DNA from: Bradyrhizobium sp.
GTDB taxonomy: Bacteria; Pseudomonadota; Alphaproteobacteria; Rhizobiales; Xanthobacteraceae
Direction: 5' to 3'
DNA: 56,136 nucleotides
NCBI RefSeq assembly: GCF_027451485.1
Contig: NZ_DAIDJE010000104.1
Coordinates: forward strand, 1 to 56,136
The position numbers were made by a program, and so were the translations under genes. Below the pieces are notes generated by a model that had not been told where the DNA came from, made no database searches, and saw nothing but the letters and a program-made list of their open reading frames with translations. This document shows, piece after piece, positions 17,505 through 26,137 of this stretch (positions within the stretch are counted from its first letter, which is position 1; each line of letters begins with the position of its first letter).

Positions 17505-18569
17505 TTACACTCTAAATAAGCGCGCATAGCGCGTCTTGATTTCGTCCATCATCTTCTCGACGCCTGCCGCATCTTCCTTCATCAGCTTGATCTCGGAGAT
17601 CCTGCGGCGTCCCGGTCTGGATATGACCTGGGGGTGCGCCGAATATTGCGCGGTCGTGTCGCTGAAGAATTGCTGGGTTTGCCGCGTGTGCAGCCATGCC
17701 TGGAACAGCCGCGCCGCGTTCGGGTGCGGAGCGCTCGCGAAGATGGCGGTAGGCCCCGAAATCGTCGGCGTGCCCTCAGCCGGATAGACCGGCTCGACAG
17801 GCTGCCCGGCTTCCTTCAGGAGCACGACATTGTAATCGTTGCCGTCGGCCATGATCGCACGCTCGCCAAGCGCCAGCTTTTTCGGCGGGTCGGTCGAGGA
17901 TTGAACCTGCATGACGCGCTGCCTGGACAGCTTCTCCAGATAGCTCCAGCCGAGGTCGCGAACGATCTGGAAGGTCGCCGTCATGATGGTGCCGCTATAG
18001 GCAGGGTGTCCCTTGACCATCGTGCCGGCCCATTTCGGCTCGAGCAGGTCGGCGAAACTCGCCGGCGCCTCGGAAGCTTTGACGAGCCTGGTATTGTAGG
18101 CCATGGAGGACAACCAGATGCGCGAGGTCGCGGACATGCCGTCCGCGTCGCGGTAGTCGGCCGGAAAATATTTCGCGACGTCTTCAGGCACGAAGGGCGC
18201 CAGCCAGCCGCTGCGCTTCCACGAGATGATGTGCGACGCATCGGCCGTGGTGATTACGTCGGCGGCGTGGATATTGGATGAGAATTCCTGGCCGATCCGC
18301 TGGAACAGCCGCTCCGAGCCGGCGCGTTCGATCTGAACTTCGATGCCCGGATATTGCGTCTGGAAAGCGTTGCCGAGCTTCTCTCCGACCGGCAGGTCCA
18401 TGGCGGAATAGAGCACGAGCTTGCCTTCGCGCTTCGCCGCCTCGATCAGTTGCGGCGTGATCGCAACCGGCTCCGGCGCCGACGCCTTCACAGGCGAAGC
18501 AAACAGCGCAAGCCCGAGCGCAGCCGTTCCCTTGATCGCTTCGCGCCGTGAAAGAGTTCGCCGGGACAT
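17505..18569 (-). CDS. ABC transporter substrate-binding protein (Fbp-like)
   Basis: A 354-residue periplasmic binding protein of the iron/thiamine/phosphonate superfamily (type II fold). The N-terminus SRREAIKGTAALGLALFASPVKASA is a twin-arginine signal, implying export in folded form. Family features: GKLVLYSAMDLPVGEKLGNAF near residue 45, IEVQIERAGSERLFQRI, and ADVITTADASHIISWKRSGWL. It lies 11 bases after the ATPase gene, so it is translationally close. The start MSRRTLSRRE is chosen because it begins the Tat signal; the frame is open for 19 further codons. Ligand unknown. Confidence 0.9.
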   Translation of the reverse strand: MSRRTLSRREAIKGTAALGLALFASPVKASAPEPVAITPQLIEAAKREGKLVLYSAMDLPVGEKLGNAFQTQYPGIEVQIERAGSERLFQRIGQEFSSNIHAADVITTADASHIISWKRSGWLAPFVPEDVAKYFPADYRDADGMSATSRIWLSSMAYNTRLVKASEAPASFADLLEPKWAGTMVKGHPAYSGTIMTATFQIVRDLGWSYLEKLSRQRVMQVQSSTDPPKKLALGERAIMADGNDYNVVLLKEAGQPVEPVYPAEGTPTISGPTAIFASAPHPNAARLFQAWLHTRQTQQFFSDTTAQYSAHPQVISRPGRRRISEIKLMKEDAAGVEKMMDEIKTRYARLFRV

Positions 18570-18580
18570 TGCGTTCCCGC

Positions 18581-19642
18581 CTATCGGCTCAGCGCCCGGC
18601 AGCGTTCCGGCGGCAGCGTCAGCCACACCGGCGTGCCGGGAGGAATCGCGGTCTGCGGCGAGGTGACCGCGCGCAAGCTGGTGCCGTCGGATGTCTCGAG
18701 CACATAGTCGCGGTTGGCGCCGAGAAACACCTGCCGCGTCACCGTCGCCTTCACGGTATTGTCGGTCGGGTCCGGCGCGCTCGTCGACAGCTGGATGTCA
18801 TGCTGGCGGATGGCGACGGCTGCGTCCTGATTGGCCGAGAGCTTTTCGCCCACGACGCGCAAGGTCGCACCGGAAAACGACACGTGGTTTTCATCGCGCG
18901 CTTTGCCCTTGATGACGTTGCTCGAGCCGATGAAGCGGGCGACGAACTCCGATTGCGGCCGGTCGTAGATGTCTTCCGGCGTGCCGAGCTGGTCGATCTT
19001 TCCGCCATTCATCACCGCGATGAGGTCGGCCGTCGTCATCGCCTCCGACTGGTCGTGGGTGACGTACACGGTTGTATAGCGATATTCGTCGTGCAGTCTG
19101 CGGATTTCGAAGCGCATCTCCTCGCGCAGATTGGCGTCGAGGTTGGAGAGCGGCTCATCCAGCAGCAGGGTTTCGGGCTCGACGACGAGTGCGCGGGCCA
19201 GCGCGACGCGTTGCTGCTGACCGCCCGACAACTCGCCGGGATAGCGTTCCGCCAGAATTTCGAGCTTGGTGGTTTGCAGGATCAGTTTGAGCTTCTTGGC
19301 AATGGTGTCGCGGTCCATCTTTCGCAGGCGCAGCCCGTAGACGATGTTCTCGGCGACCGTCATGTGTGGCCAGAGCGCGTAGCTCTGGAAGATCATCGAC
19401 ATCTTGCGCTGCTCCGGCGGCAGCGTGCGCGCGGCCGACGAGACCAGGCGATCGCCGACGCGGATCTCGCCCGATGTGGGCTCAAGGAAGCCTGCGATCA
19501 GCCGCAACGTCGTGGTCTTGCCGCAGCCGGAGGGGCCGAGAAGACAGACCAGCTGTCCGTGATCGATCCGCAAGCTCACATTATCGACGACCGTCAGCGA
19601 TCCAAACCGCTTGGTGAGGTCACGCAATTCAACCGACGCCAA
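18581..19642 (-). CDS. ABC transporter ATP-binding protein (FbpC/PotA-like)
   Basis: A roughly 353-residue ATPase energising the importer. Walker A is GPSGCGKTT (Lys42), the signature is LSGGQQQR, Walker B is LLLDEPLSNLD, and the switch histidine is in TVYVTHDQSEA. A C-terminal TOBE-like domain (about residues 240-350) is present, as in FbpC and PotA. The start is uncertain: an ATG at 19684 is open, but a TTG at 19642 reads (M)ASVELRDLTKRFG, the usual first residues of this family, with GGGAG upstream. It is first in the operon ATPase, binding protein, permease. Confidence 0.92.
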   Translation of the reverse strand: MASVELRDLTKRFGSLTVVDNVSLRIDHGQLVCLLGPSGCGKTTTLRLIAGFLEPTSGEIRVGDRLVSSAARTLPPEQRKMSMIFQSYALWPHMTVAENIVYGLRLRKMDRDTIAKKLKLILQTTKLEILAERYPGELSGGQQQRVALARALVVEPETLLLDEPLSNLDANLREEMRFEIRRLHDEYRYTTVYVTHDQSEAMTTADLIAVMNGGKIDQLGTPEDIYDRPQSEFVARFIGSSNVIKGKARDENHVSFSGATLRVVGEKLSANQDAAVAIRQHDIQLSTSAPDPTDNTVKATVTRQVFLGANRDYVLETSDGTSLRAVTSPQTAIPPGTPVWLTLPPERCRALSR

Positions 19643-19822
19643 TCGCTCCACTCCCGTTTGTTCTTTTGCGCATTCCGCCGTCACCGGATCGCCGCGTTCG
19701 GCGGACCCGTTTGCGACAAGAACAGGCCGGTTACTGGGAATGCGCCCCTGGCTAATTATTTATCGCCAGATCAATACTAAGCACGAATGCGGGGCGGCCG
19801 GAAAGCCGCCTTCACCGAGATG

Positions 19823-21010
19823 TCAGGCCGGGACGTTGCTGCCGAGCCAGTCGACCGCGGCCTCGATGCCGCCTTTGCCATGGGGAATGCCGAGCGCCTT
19901 GAGCGCGACCTCGATGACGCCGAGCGTCCCCAGGATCATCGGCGCATTGACGTGGCCCATATGGGCGATGCGAAACGCCTGGCCGGTCAATTCGCCGATG
20001 CCGACCCCGAGCACCACGCCGCATTTTTCCTTGGCATAGCGCTGAAGCGCCGCCGGGTTGTGACTGTCGGCCATCAGCACCGTCGTCACCGTGTCGGCGC
20101 GTTCGCTCGCCTCCGCGATATTGAAGCCGAGCACCTGCCCCTCCGCCCAGACCGAGACCGCCGCGCGCACCGCTTCTGCCAGCAGGCGGTGGCGCAGGAA
20201 GACGTTTTCGAGGCCTTCCTCGTTGATCATGTCGATCGCCTGACGAAGCGCGAACAACAGATGGACCGGGGCGGTGCCGCCATATTTGCGGTAATGCTCG
20301 GTGCCTTCGCGCTCGGTCCAGTCCCAATAGGGCGTGCGCAGGTTGGCCCGCCGGTGCGCTTCCTGCGCCCGATCGTTGACGGCGCAAAAGGAAAGGCCGG
20401 GCGGCGTCATCAGGCCCTTCTGCGAGCCCGACATCGCGACATCGATGCCCCAGGCGTCCATCTCGAACGGCATGCAGCCGAGCGAGGCCACGGTGTCGAC
20501 CAGGAACAAAGCGGGGTGAGATGTCGATTTGATCGCCTTGCCGATCGCCTCGATGTCGTTGTAGGCGGCGGAGGCGGTGTCGACCTGAACCGCGAGGATC
20601 GCCTTGATCTTGTGGTCCTTGTCCTTGCGCAGACGCTCCTCGACGTCGGCGACACGAATGGCGCGCCGCCAGTCGCCCTTGAGCACTTCGACATCGACGC
20701 CCATTGCGGACGCGGCATTGCCCCAGTTGATGGCGAACCGGCCGCTCTCCAGCACGAGGATCTTGTCGCCGCGCGACAGCACATTGGAGAGCACGGCCTC
20801 CCACGCGCCATGACCGTTGGCGATATAGATGTAGGATTTGCCTTTGGTCGCGAACAGTTTCGAAAGGTCCCGCAACAGCCCGTCCGACAGTTGCACCATC
20901 TCCTCGGAATAGATGTCGAGCGCAGGACGGTGCATCGCCCGCAGAACCTCGTCGGGCATGGTGGTGGGTCCGGGGATCGCCAGGAACTCCCGGCCCGCGC
21001 GAACGGCCAT
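19823..21010 (-). CDS. Class V aminotransferase, alanine/serine-glyoxylate type
   Basis: A 395-residue pyridoxal-phosphate enzyme that would move an amino group between a small amino acid and glyoxylate or pyruvate. The Schiff-base lysine is Lys198 in SGSQKGLMTPPG; the opening IPGPTTMPDEVLRAM, the ANGHGAWEAVL cofactor loop and the LVDTVASLG segment (Asp172) are typical of the SGAT/AGAT group. The start MAVRAGREFL has AAGGA nine bases upstream; that site sits in one arm of a hairpin (21021-21046). The importer operon follows on the same strand after about 180 bases, so the imported compound may be its substrate or product (inference). 2-aminoethylphosphonate transaminase is a related alternative. 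Confidence 0.9.
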   Translation of the reverse strand: MAVRAGREFLAIPGPTTMPDEVLRAMHRPALDIYSEEMVQLSDGLLRDLSKLFATKGKSYIYIANGHGAWEAVLSNVLSRGDKILVLESGRFAINWGNAASAMGVDVEVLKGDWRRAIRVADVEERLRKDKDHKIKAILAVQVDTASAAYNDIEAIGKAIKSTSHPALFLVDTVASLGCMPFEMDAWGIDVAMSGSQKGLMTPPGLSFCAVNDRAQEAHRRANLRTPYWDWTEREGTEHYRKYGGTAPVHLLFALRQAIDMINEEGLENVFLRHRLLAEAVRAAVSVWAEGQVLGFNIAEASERADTVTTVLMADSHNPAALQRYAKEKCGVVLGVGIGELTGQAFRIAHMGHVNAPMILGTLGVIEVALKALGIPHGKGGIEAAVDWLGSNVPA

Positions 21011-21020
21011 TTCTGTGATT

Positions 21021-21046
21021 CCTTGTCGGTTCGAAGTGTGACAAGG
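21021..21046 (-). promoter_or_regulatory. Hairpin overlapping the ribosome site of the aminotransferase
   Basis: On the minus strand CCTTGTC and GACAAGG (7-bp perfect arms, 12-base loop) lie just before the start codon, and the AAGGA ribosome site overlaps the second arm. Folding would hide the site. Confidence 0.4.
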
Positions 21047-21118
21047 GATGCCGGGGAATGGCGGCAAATTCAAGCGCGGATGGGATGATATTCGGGTGAG
21101 GCTGTCATGCAGCACCCG

Positions 21119-21958
21119 CTATTTCGTCAACGCATTGGCCACCGCGTGCCAGATCTGGTCCTTCAGTTCGGTAGCCGGCGGGCTTGGAATGACATCGACC
21201 GGTGCTGTCCTTTTCCGGCACGCCGTGACCAGCCGCAAGATCCACACTTCGCCGTCGGTGTAATAGGGGTCGCCGCCGCCGTTTCGCCCCGTCAGGGTCA
21301 CGCCGACGCCAGTCACCTGGTATTTGGCGTCGACCATCTGTGCCGTTTCAAGGTCGGAGGCGAGCAGGCTGCGCTCGGCGTCGATATCGGCGGCGATGTG
21401 GTGGGTGATCGCACCGGTGTAATGACTGACGCCGACGCCGCGATCGAAGGTGGCGGCGCCGAGCCAAACGGGGCGATTTTCCTGGCCGTGATCGAGCACC
21501 TTCCAGAAACGCACATGGTGACGGCGGTCGGCGCTCGCGCCGAACGGCTTTTCGAACGCGAAATCCTCCGGCCTGCCGAGATAGAACAGCGGACTGACCG
21601 GGGCTTGGCGATAGGGGCGGTCGAGCAGCACGCTGCCGGCGATCTCGATCGACGATCGCGCGGTCACGGGATCGGCCGGCAACCAGCCGGCCGCCTGCAT
21701 CGCGCAGAGCACATCGCGCTTGTCGCCGATCAGGCCGACATTGATGGGATCGCCGGGAATGCCTTGCGCGGTGCGCGTTACCATCGGCAGGTCGGCAAGC
21801 CGGCGTTGATGTTCATAGTGACTCCACAGCGCCGGCAGCGCCAGATAGGCGAGCGCCGTATAGCTCAGTATGATGCCGATCGCGCCGAGCAGAAAACGCT
21901 CGAGCCGCGCATGGGGATGCTGCGGTGGAAGAGGGATTTGGATTTGATGTTCGGACAA
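21119..21958 (-). CDS. LssY-like C-terminal domain membrane protein
   Basis: A 279-residue protein with a single N-terminal membrane segment (residues 22-45, FLLGAIGIILSYTALAYLAL) and a periplasmic domain matching the LssY C-terminal family: PINVGLIGDKRDVLCAMQAAGW, then PLFYLGRPEDFAFEK and HHVRFWKV. In Legionella LssY that domain follows a PAP2-like region near the Lss type I secretion genes; here it stands alone, as is usual in rhizobia. Molecular function unknown. It begins 133 bases after the nuclease-like gene on the same strand and ends near the aminotransferase leader. Confidence 0.78.
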   Translation of the reverse strand: MSEHQIQIPLPPQHPHARLERFLLGAIGIILSYTALAYLALPALWSHYEHQRRLADLPMVTRTAQGIPGDPINVGLIGDKRDVLCAMQAAGWLPADPVTARSSIEIAGSVLLDRPYRQAPVSPLFYLGRPEDFAFEKPFGASADRRHHVRFWKVLDHGQENRPVWLGAATFDRGVGVSHYTGAITHHIAADIDAERSLLASDLETAQMVDAKYQVTGVGVTLTGRNGGGDPYYTDGEVWILRLVTACRKRTAPVDVIPSPPATELKDQIWHAVANALTK

Positions 21959-22091
21959 GGCGCCTCATGATTGCAATTGCCGCCTCATGGTTCGAGACGC
22001 GCGACGTGGCTGCGCTCCTCGCCATGACGGGTGTAATCTATCCTGAGGAACGCTCCTTCGGGAGCGCGTCTCGAAGGATCAGGCCGCGGCC

Positions 22092-22814
22092 TTAGCGCCG
22101 GGTCTCGCGGCAGCCGGCGGCTTCGGCCTCTTCGACCGAGCAGAACCAGCGCGTGCCCTTGCTGATCTTCATTTCGATCCGGGCGTACCATCGGCTGGTC
22201 GGCTTGTGATAGATGCACTCGCCGGCGCGGTTGACATTGCCCTTGATGGTGCAATCCGGCGAAGGCGCGACCGGCCCCGACGCCGATGCGAGCAGGATCG
22301 CATGCGCGCTTTCCGGCGGCTTGGTGGCGCCGAGGATGGTGGTCTTCTTGTTGCGGATCCGCCAATCCCACGGCGCGATGAACGCGCCCTGCCACATGCC
22401 GGCCTTGGCGTCCCGGGCGGTCTTCTCGTCGGCGTCATAATCGTGCGACAGCCGAGCCAGCGCCCAACCGCTTCGTACCAGCCATCTCTGGATGTCTTCG
22501 TGGTCCACGTCGCATCGCGCCACCACCCGGCCGCGGCGATCGTGCGCCTGGCCGCCATGGCAGGTCCAGGTCTTGCCGTCGGTATGCTTGATCAGTTCGT
22601 CGCGGGCGGCGACGCCGCAGGTCCAGCGCTCGCCCTTGTTGTTGAGGCAGAGTTGATCCACCGACGGCGCGTCGATGCCGCTGAGGCGAATGCGGGTGGT
22701 GCCGATCATCACGGTGTCACCCTCGCGCACCTTCGCTTGGCCTGTGATGTCGGTTGCCTGCGCGGCCGCCGGCAGCAAACACGCCATCATCGCGAACAGG
22801 ATTTTTTGGCGCAT
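22092..22814 (-). CDS. Secreted thermonuclease-like (SNase fold) protein
   Basis: A 240-residue exported protein: signal peptide MRQKILFAMMACLLPAAAQA, an SNase-like domain (about residues 25-140) and a C-terminal region ending with IYHKPTSRWYARI and GTRWFCSVEEAEAAGC, a common tail in alphaproteobacterial homologues. Of the staphylococcal nuclease active-site residues, the two arginines appear present (Arg43 in TRIRLSGIDAP, Arg96 in HDRRGRVVA), but the glutamate expected after GIDAP is Ser51. It may therefore be weakly active, or bind nucleic acid only. The start at MRQKIL is chosen because it begins the signal peptide; an upstream ATG is open. Confidence 0.82.
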   Translation of the reverse strand: MRQKILFAMMACLLPAAAQATDITGQAKVREGDTVMIGTTRIRLSGIDAPSVDQLCLNNKGERWTCGVAARDELIKHTDGKTWTCHGGQAHDRRGRVVARCDVDHEDIQRWLVRSGWALARLSHDYDADEKTARDAKAGMWQGAFIAPWDWRIRNKKTTILGATKPPESAHAILLASASGPVAPSPDCTIKGNVNRAGECIYHKPTSRWYARIEMKISKGTRWFCSVEEAEAAGCRETRR

Positions 22815-22925
22815 GTGAAAGAACCGTTCAAACCCAATGGACAATCGCGAATTGTGGGGCGGATTTGGCTGAAACGCCAGTGGATTTCTGATCGTGTCGA
22901 GCGGTGGATGCGCTGGTCCGCTCCG

Positions 22926-24659
22926 CTAAGCCTTCGCTTGCGTGAGTGCCTTGTGCGCCAGTGACAGACCCATCAGCACAAAGGCTGACGTGACTTCCGG
23001 GCCGCCGACGAGAATACGAGTCGGCGTCTTCATCTTGTTCCACTCATACGCCTTGAACGGCCCATGCCGGCCGCCTTCGCCGAGCCGGCGCACGATGCAC
23101 TGCAAGGCCGGCGCGAAAGCCGCGGTCTCTGCCTTCAGATGCCCCAATGCGATCAGCGCCAGCGCCGCATCGAACGGGTTCATCTCGTGGGCGATGAGTT
23201 CATCCTGCACATAGGCCAGCACCCGCTCTCGGATAAAATCAAAAGCTCCATCGGGATCGATCGTCCGCCGCGCATCCCCAGTCAGCGCCATGAAGGCGGC
23301 GTAGCAGCGGCCGAAATAGGCAGCGTAGAGTTCGGGCAGGTAGTAGATGTGGGAGCGCGGCTCGGCGAAGGCGCCGCTAGCGGCGAGGTTGCGCTGGAAC
23401 TTGACGATGCCACGCACGAGATCGAGCCGCTGGGGCGTTTCCAGGATTTTCCAGCGGGCGAGGTTACGAAAGCTCACCTCGAGGACATCGAGGTTGAGCG
23501 TCGGATCGAGGTCGTTGCCGTAGGGGCGATCGCCGTTGATATTGTCGATCCAGGTGACGATCGCGCCATCATAGTCGATATGGTCGTTGATCGCGACCGT
23601 GACCTTGGGAGCGTTCGATCCGGCCTTGACCTGATAACCGGCATAGAAATCGGGGAGTGGCTGGTCAAGCATCGGATCATGGGAGCCGGCCTGCAAGGCG
23701 GCGGAAAACGAACAGGCCGTGGTGTCGCAATCCGGCACGTAGAGGCCGAAGCCGAGCGTCTGCTTGATCTGGGCAAAGAAGCGGGAAAATCGCGGATGCG
23801 GGGCCGGCGCGATCGCGGTGACGACATCGAAGCTGCGGCCGTCGGCGCCGCGTACCTGCTCGCGGCTTGGGCCGAGGCAAAACTCGGCCATGGCTGATAT
23901 CGTGCGCCGCGCGGCCGCGTTTTCTTCCCTCGAGGCGAGTCCGCTTTCGAGAAAGCTCAAGAGCGCCTCGATGTAGAACGCATCGTAATAGGCCGAGCGA
24001 TGCCGGATCTGCATCGGCTGCCACATCGGCTCGGCGATACCTTTCCAGGGCGGGTTGATCAGTTCGCGCACCGGCGAGCGCGCGATGAAGACGCGTGCCA
24101 GGTTGAACAGCAGCGTCGAATTCTTGTAGCCGCGCGCGTCAAGCCCGGTCAGCGCCATCAGGAAGTCGCGGCCGCGCATGTCGGGATCGCCGATCAGGTT
24201 GAAGGCGGCGTAGGCCGGGATGAAAGCGTTCTTTCGGTACGAGCGCAGCAAATGCGCGCCGCAGGCGCGGATCGCGTGTTCGATCTCCGAAATCTTTGTC
24301 GGCGCGACGTCCGATGGGGCGGAGGGTGGTCTCGGATGGTGCAGCTTGATCGTGTCGAGCAAGCGGGCGACCGGCTGACCGATGGCGGCCCAGTCCGGCG
24401 TCTCGTCGTCGCGCGCCCGGACCAGCGCCTGGCGGAGCGCCTCAAGGTTCGAGTTGTCCTTCAACTCGGCGAGGCCGCTGCGGCGGAGCAGCGGCCGCAA
24501 GGCGGGATTGGCGAGCGCGGTCCGGTAGAACCTGGCGAGGTGGGCGTCGCCGCCGCCTTCCTTGAGCAAGATCGGATCGCAGACGTCATAGAGCGATGGG
24601 CCATATTTTGGGGCGGTCAGCGCGCGGCAGGCGGCCCCGGCCATGTCATGAAACGTCAT
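22926..24659 (-). CDS. Large protein of unknown function, possible alpha/alpha-barrel
   Basis: A 577-residue cytoplasmic protein with no signal or membrane segment that I cannot assign to a named family. It is rich in helix pairs. Two features recall terpene-cyclase or prenyltransferase alpha-barrels: PDCDTTACSFSAAL at residues 309-322, similar to the acidic DxDDTA loop of class II cyclases, and a late repeat-like segment (FDAALALIALGHLKAETAAF, then LQCIVRRLGEGGRHGPFKAYEW). The middle contains a conserved-looking INDHIDYDGAIVTWIDNING block. The start MTFHDMAGAA has GGAGA nine bases upstream. It is divergent from the first caspase-like gene across a 470-base gap. Function inferred only weakly. 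Confidence 0.72.
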   Translation of the reverse strand: MTFHDMAGAACRALTAPKYGPSLYDVCDPILLKEGGGDAHLARFYRTALANPALRPLLRRSGLAELKDNSNLEALRQALVRARDDETPDWAAIGQPVARLLDTIKLHHPRPPSAPSDVAPTKISEIEHAIRACGAHLLRSYRKNAFIPAYAAFNLIGDPDMRGRDFLMALTGLDARGYKNSTLLFNLARVFIARSPVRELINPPWKGIAEPMWQPMQIRHRSAYYDAFYIEALLSFLESGLASREENAAARRTISAMAEFCLGPSREQVRGADGRSFDVVTAIAPAPHPRFSRFFAQIKQTLGFGLYVPDCDTTACSFSAALQAGSHDPMLDQPLPDFYAGYQVKAGSNAPKVTVAINDHIDYDGAIVTWIDNINGDRPYGNDLDPTLNLDVLEVSFRNLARWKILETPQRLDLVRGIVKFQRNLAASGAFAEPRSHIYYLPELYAAYFGRCYAAFMALTGDARRTIDPDGAFDFIRERVLAYVQDELIAHEMNPFDAALALIALGHLKAETAAFAPALQCIVRRLGEGGRHGPFKAYEWNKMKTPTRILVGGPEVTSAFVLMGLSLAHKALTQAKA

Positions 24660-25130
24660 GGAATTTTCTCTCCGCGCGGCCTGACGCCGCACGCCCCATC
24701 GATGTCCGCGTGAAGGCGTTATCGATTCGGGGGCTCCCCAGACCTACCAGTGCGCCGAGCATTGCCACGAAAGATGCAGCGATTTCAAGCCAATGCGCCT
24801 TGGCGCGCTGCCAGTAAGGCCGCTCCTGTTGCGATATTAGGGGGGAACTCGGGAACCCGGTCGTCTCAAATTAACGGACAAATAAGGTTGCGGGCAGGTT
24901 ACCGGACGGGTTAAGCCTTTGTTTGTTGCGGCGCCGCAAATTAAGCACAATTCAACAGCAAACGGCCCCCATCCCAAAAACCAGGCACGTATCCGGCGCG
25001 ACCAAACCAGCGCGCCAATGGTGAGCATGATCGGGAAAATTGGAAGCCGGTTTTCCTCGCGACAAACCCGAAAGCATTGCGCGGAGATCAAGCTCCAAGA
25101 GATTTATGTGATTGCGGAGTCAGACCTGTA
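24660..25130. other. Divergent intergenic region
   Basis: About 470 bases between the unknown 577-residue gene and the first caspase-like gene, presumably with promoters both ways. The AT-rich centre contains a perfect 14-bp palindrome, TTGCGGCGCCGCAA (24926-24939), flanked by TTAAGC on both sides. No coding sequence is supported. Confidence 0.5.
24926..24939. promoter_or_regulatory. Perfect palindrome, possible operator
   Basis: TTGCGGCGCCGCAA reads identically on both strands and sits in the centre of the divergent gap; TTAAGC occurs on each side (24911 and 24941). Confidence 0.35.
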
Positions 25131-26003
25131 ATGAAGCTTTTCGGCCCGTTCTTCCGACTTGGCACTTCCCGTCGCCTGCTCGCCGTCGCGGCTGCGCTCG
25201 TCGGCATGGTCTCGCTGGGCATCGGGGCGCATGCCGCGCTGAACAAGCGAACCGCGGAGCCCGTCAAGGTGGCAGCCAGCGACCAGGCGGAGAGCACTGC
25301 CAAGCCATCGACCCGGATCGCACTCGTCATCGGCAACGGTCATTATCCCGACGCCAATGCGCCCCTGACGCAACCGATCAACGATGCCCATGCCTTGACT
25401 TCGGCGCTCCGTCACGAGGGCTTTGACGTCGATGCCCTTGAAGACGCGACCCATGACGACATGGTCCGCGCGGTGGCGCGGCTGAAGTCGAAGGTTCGCG
25501 CCGACTCGGTGGTGATGCTGTTCTTCGGTGGCTACGGCATCCAGGTCGGCCGCGAAAGCTACATGATCCCGGTGGATGCGACGATCTGGAAGGAAGCCGA
25601 CGTGCGGCGCGATGGCGTCAGCGTCGAGGCCGTGCTCGACGCGGCCAAGGAATATGGCGCCTCGGCCAAGGTCGTGGTGCTCGATGCCTCGCGCCGTAAC
25701 CCCTACGAGCGCCGCTTCCGCGCGTTCTCCCATGGTCTCGCGCCGATCAGCCTGCCTGACAATTCGCTGCTGCTGACGTCGGCATCGCCCGGTAGGGTTG
25801 CTGACGACTCCACCGGTCTCAATTCCGTGCTGGTGACCGAACTGCTCAATCACATCGACACCAAGCGTGCCGATCAGCCGCAGGCCGCGGAGGCGATCTT
25901 CGACCAGACCCGCGTCGCGATCTCGCGTGCATCGGATGGCGCCCAGGTGCCGGCCGTCTCATCGACGCTGCTGGAAGAGGTCAGCCTCAACGTGGGGCAC
26001 TGA
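25131..26003 (+). CDS. Caspase-like (p20) protein with Tyr/Ser in place of the His/Cys dyad
   Basis: A 290-residue protein of the caspase/metacaspase superfamily. An N-terminal hydrophobic segment (residues 15-36) anchors or exports it; the p20-like domain starts at RIALVIGNGHYPD (62-74). The histidine normally in the FSGHG-type motif is Tyr135 (FFGGYGIQVG), and the cysteine normally in the DACR motif is Ser187 (LDASRRNPY). The surrounding motifs are intact, so this is not decay. Y/S variants of bacterial caspase homologues are known in alphaproteobacteria; proteolysis is doubtful and a binding role is possible. The start has no strong ribosome site. It converges on the adaptor at the end of the RND cluster, whose far end carries a second Y/S homologue. 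Confidence 0.86.
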   Translation: MKLFGPFFRLGTSRRLLAVAAALVGMVSLGIGAHAALNKRTAEPVKVAASDQAESTAKPSTRIALVIGNGHYPDANAPLTQPINDAHALTSALRHEGFDVDALEDATHDDMVRAVARLKSKVRADSVVMLFFGGYGIQVGRESYMIPVDATIWKEADVRRDGVSVEAVLDAAKEYGASAKVVVLDASRRNPYERRFRAFSHGLAPISLPDNSLLLTSASPGRVADDSTGLNSVLVTELLNHIDTKRADQPQAAEAIFDQTRVAISRASDGAQVPAVSSTLLEEVSLNVGH

Positions 26004-26016
26004 GACCGATCTTGTC

Positions 26017-26036
26017 GTCCCCGCAAAGGCGGGGAC
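26017..26036. repeat. REP-like hairpin between convergent genes
   Basis: GTCCCCGC-AAAG-GCGGGGAC, a perfect 8-bp stem with a tetraloop 14 bases after the caspase-like stop. It matches the GTCCCCGC...GCGGGGAC palindromes common between Bradyrhizobium genes and may also act as a transcription end. Confidence 0.6.
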
Positions 26037-26137
26037 CCCTACGCCTTGCAGTTGGGCGTCGCGGCCAGAATCATCCCGTCATCAGTTGAGCCGGCGGTTA
26101 TGGTCCGGTGCGATTGGTGGAGCATGCCCAACTGCCG

